In this document: piece after piece, positions 1 to 5,244 of the stretch
Layout of the letters: each line of letters begins with the position of its first letter
How positions within the stretch are numbered: position 1 is the first letter of the stretch
Source of the DNA: Alphaproteobacteria bacterium
GTDB taxonomy: Bacteria; Pseudomonadota; Alphaproteobacteria; Micropepsales; Micropepsaceae
Direction: 5' to 3'
DNA length: 8,314 nt
Assembly: GCA_028869355.1 (NCBI GenBank)
Contig: JAGWSK010000155.1
Span: 1-8,314 of the forward strand
Program-made: the position numbers and the translations under genes
The notes under the pieces: generated by a model
The model's input: only the letters and a program-made list of their open reading frames with translations
The model's database searches: none
Told to the model about the DNA's origin: nothing

Positions 1-230
1 AGATAGCCGATGCGATGATGCAACCACGCTGCCGGAAGCGAGATCAGAAAATATGCGCCAAAGAAACAGAATTGCGTCAGCATGACCTCGGCGTACGAAA
101 GCGCGAAAGTCGCTTTGAGCTTTGGGATGACGCTATCCACCAAAACGGTGCAGAAACCGAACGCAAAGAACAGCGCCATCACCAGGCCGATGACCTTGCT
201 GTCCGCTTCCTCCCGCGCAAACGGCTGCAT
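1..230 (-). CDS. MFS sugar transporter, FucP/GluP type (N-terminal part, cut by window edge)
   Basis: This is the first 76 residues of an inner-membrane carrier; the rest lies outside the window. Reading from the ATG at 230 on the minus strand, a short polar N-terminus (MQPFAREEADSK) is followed by a first membrane segment at about residues 13-31 (VIGLVMALFFAFGFCTVLV), a loop (DSVIPKLKATFALSY), and a second segment at about 49-69 ending in LPAAWLHHRIGY. The pattern FGF-T-L-D-IP-LK followed by QF-FFGAYF-SLPA-RIGY is what I know from the glucose/galactose and fucose permease (GluP/FucP) branch of the major facilitator superfamily, which are proton-coupled symporters. An in-frame stop at 246-248 means ATG 230 is the only sensible start. 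The ribosome site is weak. Family assignment is good. The exact sugar cannot be told from this fragment, although the nearby GH13 genes make glucose or a related hexose plausible. Confidence 0.8.
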   Translation of the reverse strand, partial: MQPFAREEADSKVIGLVMALFFAFGFCTVLVDSVIPKLKATFALSYAEVMLTQFCFFGAYFLISLPAAWLHHRIGY

Positions 231-430
231 TTCAACGGTTCCAAATCAGGTCCTCTCGGCAAACATGCGCGGGCCGGCCGGCGATTGGCAAGTTGATGCC
301 GGCCCGTTCCTGTGCGCGCTGTAGGTTCAGCTGCTCTCGCAAACATGAAATCGCGCGGTTGAAAACCGGGAACGTCGCTGGAAACGCAGCCGTTAAGTTC
401 CTGAGGCAAAGCAGGAAACGGAGCTTGGCC
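231..430. promoter_or_regulatory. Divergent intergenic region between transporter and DUF2541-like gene
   Basis: These 200 bases separate two divergently transcribed genes, so promoters for both should lie here. I see no convincing sigma-70 pair. Visible structure is a near-identical direct repeat, CTCTCGGCAAACATG at 253-267 and CTCTCGCAAACATG at 334-347 (one base shorter), a GC-rich GGCCGGCC palindrome near 273, and a small perfect hairpin CGGTT-GAA-AACCG at 356-368. The ribosome site for the plus gene is GGAG at 420-423, seven bases before ATG 431. Assigning a regulatory role to the repeat is inference. Confidence 0.35.
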
Positions 431-817
431 ATGGGTAAATACGCAGCCTTTGGACTTGCGGCGCTGATGTGCACGGCGGCGGTTCCGGCCTTCGCCACCT
501 GGAATCACCTTGGCAGTGTGATGTTCTCAACCCGGTCCACTCATTTTGCGGCGCGCGCGGATTTCAGTGGCGATCAAATGGCGCTCACGTCACGGATTGG
601 CGATGTGTATTGCCAAAATGTCGAAGCAACATTCGGCGATGGCCAGACACACAGCATCTACACCGGAATGCTGAGGGCAAACCAGACGGTCAACATCGAT
701 TTGCCAGGCAATGTCCGAAGCGTGGAGAGGCTCGCCTTCGATTGCCAGCCGACCGACAGCTCTCAGGGGACTGTCGACGTCGCCGCAAACACCTTCGAAC
801 AACGGCCGTTGGGATAA
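431..817 (+). CDS. Small secreted protein, DUF2541-like
   Basis: A 128-residue protein of unknown function, predicted to be exported. It opens with a clear Sec signal: GKY, then a hydrophobic stretch (residues 5-20) and an AFA site, so cleavage is expected after Ala22, leaving about 106 residues. The mature part begins WNHLGSVMFS and carries VYCQNVEATFGDG (59-71), a G-L-A block (79-83), IDLPGN-RSVERLAFDC (89-105) and a short beta-rich end. The order LGSV, fgdG, vDLPGN-R, rv-F resembles my memory of DUF2541 proteins (E. coli YaaI type), but I could not search. Cys61 and Cys105 are the only cysteines after the signal and may form a disulfide in the periplasm. The start is ATG 431, with GGAG seven bases upstream; an in-frame read from further upstream would bury the signal peptide. 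Confidence 0.7.
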   Translation: MGKYAAFGLAALMCTAAVPAFATWNHLGSVMFSTRSTHFAARADFSGDQMALTSRIGDVYCQNVEATFGDGQTHSIYTGMLRANQTVNIDLPGNVRSVERLAFDCQPTDSSQGTVDVAANTFEQRPLG

Positions 818-960
818 AACCAGCGTCTGACCTTATCGCAGGCAGTGGGGTGAAACCGCCTGCGGTATACCCCGCAACGAGCCGCACGGAAAACGGTTTC
901 ACCACGGATCGGCTTTACTGATAGATTGAATCCGAATTTCGCGCGTCTGGGGAGGACGGC
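818..960 (+). promoter_or_regulatory. Leader region with overlapping inverted repeats upstream of the secreted-protein gene
   Basis: This 143-base gap separates two co-directional genes. A 7-bp stem (837-843 with 858-864) starts 19 bases after the upstream stop. A 10-bp perfect inverted repeat, GGTGAAACCG at 849-858 with CGGTTTCACC at 894-903, has its left arm almost entirely in the loop of the first stem. The two could exclude each other or form a pseudoknot. There is no U-run, so a classical intrinsic terminator is unlikely. The downstream gene has a strong ribosome site, GGGGAGGA at 949-956. Role is unknown. Confidence 0.3.
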
Positions 961-1812
961 ATGTCGAGATTTGCATGGCTTTGCGGCGCAACGATCGCTG
1001 CGATGATTCCTGTAAGCGCGGTGAACTCCGCCGCCACGGATCAGAACATTCCCAATTTCAGCTTCATCGATTCCGGCTGGCTCCTGAATGGCGGCATCGA
1101 TTTCCGTCCGATACCCGGCGCAATTGCTCCGATCAGCTTCGACCCCGCCTACCCGCAGATAGGAACAGGCAATCAGCGCGGAGTGATGGAGCGCATGTCG
1201 GACGCGGAGAACGCCAACCTGAAGCCGTGGGCGAAAGAACTGATGCGCAAATACAATCAGGATGTGCTCGACGGCCACCGGGCATTTTCTTCGCAGTCGC
1301 GCTGCTGGCCGGGCGGCACACCGGGGCAATTGCTGTTTCCGGCCGAACCCGTTTTCTTCATCCAGACGCCGAAAGAGGTCTGGATCATCTGGCAGCGTCA
1401 GCAGGAGATCCGCCGCATCTATCTCGATATTCCGCATTCGGCCAATCCGAAGCCGTCATGGTTCGGCGAATCCGTCGGCCATTACGAGAACGGCGAACTG
1501 GTGGTCGATACGATCGGGTTCCTCGACAAGCACATCTTCGATTTTGTCGACAATTGGCGCACGCCGCACACCAAGGACATGCATGTGATCGAGCACTGGA
1601 AGCTGATCAATGGCGGCAACGGATTGCAGGCGACCGTCACCGTGGATGATCCGGGTACGTTCAATCAGCCATGGTCAGGCACGGCGCAGTGGCGCAAAGT
1701 CAATCAGGGCACCATGCTGGAGACGATCTGCGCCGAAAATAACGTGGCCTTTGAGCAGTTCTTCCACCTTAAGGAATACCCAATGCCCGAGGCCAAGACC
1801 GCCGATTTCTAG
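961..1812 (+). CDS. Secreted protein of unknown function
   Basis: A 283-residue protein that I recognise only as a type commonly annotated hypothetical in alphaproteobacteria and acidobacteria. The N-terminus (MSRFAWLCGATIAAMIPVSA) is a Sec signal, with likely cleavage near NSA-ATDQ at residues 22-25, so it should act in the periplasm or outside. Conserved-looking blocks are CWPGGTP (115-121), FIQTPKEVWIIWQ (133-145), a W-GESVG-YE-GELVVDTIGF block (167-187), TPHTKDMHVIEHW (201-213), VTVDDPGTFNQPW (226-238) and ETICAENN (254-261). Cys115 and Cys257 may pair as a disulfide. The mixture of beta-strand-like blocks with conserved Trp, His and Asp could suit ligand binding or catalysis, but no catalytic motif is proven. 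The start is ATG 961, five bases after a GGGGAGG ribosome site. It converges on glpD, with stop codons 95 bases apart. Confidence 0.8.
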   Translation: MSRFAWLCGATIAAMIPVSAVNSAATDQNIPNFSFIDSGWLLNGGIDFRPIPGAIAPISFDPAYPQIGTGNQRGVMERMSDAENANLKPWAKELMRKYNQDVLDGHRAFSSQSRCWPGGTPGQLLFPAEPVFFIQTPKEVWIIWQRQQEIRRIYLDIPHSANPKPSWFGESVGHYENGELVVDTIGFLDKHIFDFVDNWRTPHTKDMHVIEHWKLINGGNGLQATVTVDDPGTFNQPWSGTAQWRKVNQGTMLETICAENNVAFEQFFHLKEYPMPEAKTADF

Positions 1813-1928
1813 GAGCGAGGAAAAGAGAAGCGAGGAGCGAGAGAACTCTGCATCACCTCTCGTTTCTCGTTTCTCGTTTCTCGTTTCTCGTTTCTCGCTT
1901 CTCGTTTCTATTTTCTCGCTTCTCTTTT
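1813..1928. repeat. Heptamer array with inverted arm between converging genes
   Basis: From 1858 to 1925 the plus strand is about ten near-perfect copies of a 7-base unit, TTTCTCG, with variants such as CTTCTCG and TTTCTAT. The preceding segment, 1813-1845, is purine-rich and reads as a degenerate run of the same unit in the opposite orientation. The outer ends form a perfect 14-bp inverted repeat, AAAAGAGAAGCGAG at 1821-1834 with CTCGCTTCTCTTTT at 1915-1928. Transcripts from either side could fold into a long hairpin, helped by G-U pairs. The block fills the whole gap between the two stop codons and encodes the last residues of the minus-strand gene. It may act as a two-way terminator; that is inference. 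Confidence 0.85.
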
Positions 1929-3395
1929 ATGCGACAGCCAATCCGCGATTCCCGCTTCATCCATTTCACTGCGGCGCAAGCCAAGTTTCGATCTTCGCCA
2001 CAGGACATCATCCGCGGTTTGCGCCCATTCCTGTTCCGCGAGATAGCGCAGTTCGGCTTCCGTCAGGCCGCACCCAAAACTGCGCCCGAGCCCGGCGCCG
2101 TTCGCAGCAATGTGGCGAATTCTGGTGCCATAAGCGCGAACCATGCGCCGCAAATTCATGGCGTCCAGAAACGGATATTCGCGGGCGCAGGCGCTGACAT
2201 AACCTTCCATTCCGCCCGGCCCGGGATCGCCGCCCGGCAGCGGAGCCGACGCGGTCCAGGGCGGTTTCATTGGCAGAAACGGCGACAGCCGCGCCAATGC
2301 CGCCGCCGCGACCAGGCGATAGGTCGTGAGTTTTCCTCCGTACACGCTCAGAAGCGGCGCGCCGGACGATTGGTCAACATCGAGAGCATATTCGCGGCTG
2401 AGCTTGCCGGCCTCGGCGCCCGCCTCCTCGATCAGGGAACGCACACCCGAATAGCTCCAGACGATTTGCCCTGGAGAGACCGCTGACCTGAAATAGCCGT
2501 TGACGGAATCGAGCAGGTAGCGGATTTCCGCATCCGATATCGCAACATTGGCCGGATCGCCGCCATAATCCTGCTCCGTCGTGCCGATCAGCGTGAAGTC
2601 CCGCTCAAACGGAATCGCAAACACCACGCGGCCGTCGGCGTTCTGGAACAGATAGGCGCTGTCGTGTGCGAACAGGCACGGCACAACGATGTGGCTGCCT
2701 TTGTCCAGCCGCACCCGATGGCGGGGCTGGATGCCGGTGACGGTCTGCAAAAACTGATTCACCCACGGACCGGTGGCGTTCGCCAGCACGCGGGCACGGA
2801 TTTCGCCGCCCTGCCCGGATTCCATCTGCCGGACCTGCAACCGCCACAAACCGCCCTCGCTCTGCGCCGCAAGGCATCGGGTGCGGGGATTCATGCTGGC
2901 GCCGCGTTCGGCGGCATCGACGGCGTTCAGGATCACCAAACGCGAATCATCCACGCTGCAATCGGAATAGGCGAAACCGCGGCGATATTCCGGCTTCAGC
3001 GGCGCGCCCGCCGGATCGGATGTGAGGTCGAGCGATGACGCGTGGGGCAAACTGCTGCGGCCTGCGACATGGTCATAAAGCCACAGCCCAAAGCGCAGCA
3101 TCCAGGCCGGCCGCATCCCGGAATGATGCGGCAGCACGAAACGCAGCGGTTGCACCAGATGCGGCGCGATGCGCATCAGAATTTCGCGTTCCGACAGTGC
3201 TTCACGCACCAGACGGAAGTCGAAATTCTCCAGATAGCGCAACCCGCCATGGATCAGTTTGGTCGACGACGACGAAGTTGCGGCGGCGAAATCGCCCTGT
3301 TCGCACAAATAGACCGACAACCCGCGGCCGGCAGCGTCGCGCGCAATACCGCAGCCATGAATGCCGCCGCCGATAATCGCAATGTCGTAAATCAG
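1908..3395 (-). CDS. glpD: Aerobic glycerol-3-phosphate dehydrogenase (FAD), non-canonical start
   Basis: GlpD oxidises sn-glycerol 3-phosphate to dihydroxyacetone phosphate at the inner membrane and passes electrons to quinone. Numbered from CTG 3395 (495 residues), the FAD-binding motif IYDIAIIGGGIHGCG is at residues 2-16, then the SSSTKLIHGGLRYLE signature (42-56), a DDSRLV segment (149-154), NATGPW (206-211), KGSHIVV (232-238), SYSGVRSL (314-321), GGKLTTYR (353-360) and a C-terminal DAO_C-type domain ending DDVLWRRSKLGL (463-474). Arg53, His235, Arg319 and Lys355 fall within two positions of substrate-site residues I recall for E. coli GlpD, supporting the full-length N-terminus. There is no ATG, GTG or TTG between the in-frame stop at 3432-3434 and a TTG at 3320, which would delete the FAD motif. 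CTG 3395, eight bases after AGGA, or ATT 3392 are the candidates. The tail after ADWLS comes from the heptamer repeat. Confidence 0.9.
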   Translation of the reverse strand: MIYDIAIIGGGIHGCGIARDAAGRGLSVYLCEQGDFAAATSSSSTKLIHGGLRYLENFDFRLVREALSEREILMRIAPHLVQPLRFVLPHHSGMRPAWMLRFGLWLYDHVAGRSSLPHASSLDLTSDPAGAPLKPEYRRGFAYSDCSVDDSRLVILNAVDAAERGASMNPRTRCLAAQSEGGLWRLQVRQMESGQGGEIRARVLANATGPWVNQFLQTVTGIQPRHRVRLDKGSHIVVPCLFAHDSAYLFQNADGRVVFAIPFERDFTLIGTTEQDYGGDPANVAISDAEIRYLLDSVNGYFRSAVSPGQIVWSYSGVRSLIEEAGAEAGKLSREYALDVDQSSGAPLLSVYGGKLTTYRLVAAAALARLSPFLPMKPPWTASAPLPGGDPGPGGMEGYVSACAREYPFLDAMNLRRMVRAYGTRIRHIAANGAGLGRSFGCGLTEAELRYLAEQEWAQTADDVLWRRSKLGLRRSEMDEAGIADWLSHKREARK

Positions 3396-3436
3396 TGTCG
3401 GAATCCTGGAACGATTTGGAATCAGAACGAATCATC

Positions 3437-3525
3437 TCACGCGGAGACGCAGAGATGTCCAGTGCGTGACGGCGAATTTGCTCCCCTGCAGAGCACGTCA
3501 GTACTATCTCCGCGCCTCCGCGTGA
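3437..3525. repeat. Interspersed palindromic repeat, copy 1
   Basis: Two 20-base arms, TCACGCGGAGACGCAGAGAT at 3437-3456 and its near-complement at 3506-3525, match at 18 of 20 positions around a 49-base centre. It sits four bases behind the alpha-glucosidase stop codon and about 40 bases before the likely glpD start, both on the minus strand. The same arm sequence recurs at 7146-7208. This CACGCGGAG-ACGCAGAG type of intergenic repeat is one I know as widespread across unrelated bacteria; translated it gives HAETQRR. In an mRNA it would form a stable hairpin that could attenuate glpD or protect the glucosidase message. That role is inference. Confidence 0.85.
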
Positions 3526-3529
3526 AAAT

Positions 3530-5125
3530 TTATACGGGCGCCAGAATTAATCCTTCATTGGGCTGAAGTTTGACCTTTGCGTCCACGATTTCCCCCTCGC
3601 GCCCGGCATGAGTGGCCACCGCAATCTTGAGGCCGGCAAATTCCGGCGCCTCCGCGGCGTCATGCGCGGCGCCGAAATTTAGCAGCACAATCGCGCGATC
3701 GGACCCGGCCCGGCGCTCATAGCACAACAGGTCGCCACCGCCGGAAAATTCAATCTGACGGTATTTGCCCTCCATCAACGCCGCGCTGCCCTGGCGCCAG
3801 AAAATCAGCCGCCGGTACAGGCTCAGGATCGAATCCGGATCGTTCGACAATCTCTCGACATTGCACGTGCTGCAGTCGGGCGATAACGGCAGCCAGGGAA
3901 TTCCGGTGGTGAAGCCCGCATTGGGCGATCCGTCCCACTGCATCGGCGTGCGCTGCGGGTCGCGCCCCAGGCCGAGTCCGGGTTCGTTGCGCTCCCAGGG
4001 ATCGCGGACAAATTCTTTCGCTATGGCGCGCTCGGCGATGCCGATCTCGTCGCCGTAATAGAGCGTCGGCGTGCCGCGCAGCGTGAGCAACAGCATCGCC
4101 GCAACCCGCGCCTGCGGGTGTCCGATGCGGGCGGCAATGCGCGGCTTGTCGTGGTTGCCCAGCACCCAATTCGGCCAGTGTTGCTCCGGAATGATTCCGT
4201 CATATTCGCGGATCACCGCGCCGACCCGCCGCGAATTCCACGGCGTCTGCAAAAGCTGGAAATTGAACGGCAGATGCGCTTCGCCGGCTTCCCTGCCGTA
4301 ATAGGCGACGAGCCGTTCGATCGGCAGGTAGATTTCGCCAATCAGTACGCGGTCTTTGTAGGTGTCGAGTACGCCCCGGATTTCCTGCACCACGTAGTGG
4401 GTATCGGGATGGTCGGCGGAATGAATCTGCAAGTACTTGTCGATTTCCGGCTGAGTCGGGTCATAGGCGGGATTGGGCGGATTGTCGCGGAATTGCGGAT
4501 CTTTCATCAGGTGCCAGAGCACATCGACGCGAAACCCGTCGATGCCGCGATCGAGCCAGAAGCGCAACACATTGTGCATGGCGGCGCGAACCTCAGGATT
4601 GCGCCAGTTGAGATCCGGCTGCTCTTTCAGGAACGCGTGGTAATAATACTGGCCGGTTGCCTTATCCCATTCCCAGCCGCTGCCGCCGAAATTGCTGATC
4701 CAGTTGTTGGGCGGACCGCCGTCGGGCTTCGCGTTACGCCAGATATACCAATCGCGTTTGGGATTGCTGCGGGACGAACGGCTTTCGCGAAACCACGGAT
4801 GCTGGTCGGAAGTGTGGTTCGGCACGAAATCGAGAATCACCCGCAAGCCGCGGCCCTGCGCCTGTTCGATCAGATTGTCGAAATCGGCAAGCGTTCCGAA
4901 CACCGGATCGACATCGTGATAATTGGCGACGTCGTATCCGAAATCCTTCATCGGCGATGGATAGATCGGCGTGATCCAAAGCGCGGTGATGCCGAGCCAG
5001 CGCAGATATTCGAGACGGGAGGTGATGCCTTTGAGATCGCCAATCCCGTCACCGTTGGAGTCCTGAAACGATCGCGCATAGATTTCGTAGATGATTCCTT
5101 GTTCCCACCAGGCTGGCTTGCGCAC
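3530..5125 (-). CDS. GH13 alpha-glucosidase (oligo-1,6-glucosidase-like)
   Basis: A 531-residue cytoplasmic glycoside hydrolase family 13 enzyme that releases glucose from the non-reducing ends of short alpha-glucans. After the start, KPAWWEQGIIYEIYARSFQD leads into the (beta/alpha)8 barrel. A calcium-type loop D-N-D-I-D lies at residues 22-30, region I DFVPNHTSD at 99-107, QPDLNW at 169-174, the nucleophile Asp201 in GFRVDV, the acid/base Glu264 in LIGEIYLP and Asp326 in LGNHDKPR. A DUF3459-type beta domain closes the C-terminus. Valine right after the nucleophile is the residue associated with alpha-1,6 preference (isomaltase-like); alpha-1,4 enzymes usually have Ala or Thr. I chose GTG 5125 because GGGAGA lies five bases upstream and the family normally begins just before PAWW; a TTG-type start at 5224 would add 33 unrelated residues. 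It has no signal peptide. It is divergent from treZ and may be co-transcribed with glpD. Confidence 0.92.
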   Translation of the reverse strand: MRKPAWWEQGIIYEIYARSFQDSNGDGIGDLKGITSRLEYLRWLGITALWITPIYPSPMKDFGYDVANYHDVDPVFGTLADFDNLIEQAQGRGLRVILDFVPNHTSDQHPWFRESRSSRSNPKRDWYIWRNAKPDGGPPNNWISNFGGSGWEWDKATGQYYYHAFLKEQPDLNWRNPEVRAAMHNVLRFWLDRGIDGFRVDVLWHLMKDPQFRDNPPNPAYDPTQPEIDKYLQIHSADHPDTHYVVQEIRGVLDTYKDRVLIGEIYLPIERLVAYYGREAGEAHLPFNFQLLQTPWNSRRVGAVIREYDGIIPEQHWPNWVLGNHDKPRIAARIGHPQARVAAMLLLTLRGTPTLYYGDEIGIAERAIAKEFVRDPWERNEPGLGLGRDPQRTPMQWDGSPNAGFTTGIPWLPLSPDCSTCNVERLSNDPDSILSLYRRLIFWRQGSAALMEGKYRQIEFSGGGDLLCYERRAGSDRAIVLLNFGAAHDAAEAPEFAGLKIAVATHAGREGEIVDAKVKLQPNEGLILAPV

Positions 5126-5244
5126 GCGATTCTCCCGAACCCGAAACCGGAGCTTTTTAGAAAAAGCCCATAAATTATTTGCGCTATCAGGAACCCTCTG
5201 ACACGGGAATTGTTCAAATTGCACGACAGATCAGGGGTGGAAAT
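5126..5244. promoter_or_regulatory. Divergent promoter region of alpha-glucosidase and treZ
   Basis: This 119-base gap lies between the two head-to-head GH13 genes and should hold both promoters. It includes an AT-rich stretch at 5153-5180 and a perfect palindrome, GCTTTTTAGAAAAAGC at 5152-5167 (7-bp arms around AG). The palindrome lies 26 bases upstream of the glucosidase GTG, in its probable leader. No clean -35/-10 pair can be called for either direction. The palindrome could be an operator or a small hairpin in the leader. Confidence 0.4.

Noticed and set aside
232..498. A minus-strand frame that ends one base before the transporter ATG, suggesting translational coupling.
   Set aside because: It overlaps the signal-peptide region of the opposite-strand gene, has no recognisable family and no clear ribosome site.
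837..864. Intrinsic terminator for the DUF2541-like gene.
   Set aside because: The stem is only 7 bp with a 14-base loop and is followed by GGTATACCCC rather than a T-run.
763..1437. A 224-codon minus-strand frame over the secreted-protein gene.
   Set aside because: It overlaps two genes with signal peptides and good ribosome sites; its Arg- and Cys-rich translation looks like shadow coding.
1858..1925. Possible CRISPR array.
   Set aside because: The 7-base units are directly adjacent, with no spacers, so it is a simple tandem repeat.
4118..5173. A 351-codon plus-strand open frame opposite the alpha-glucosidase.
   Set aside because: It lies antisense to a gene with every GH13 motif in place; long antisense frames are common in GC-rich DNA, and its translation shows no domain.
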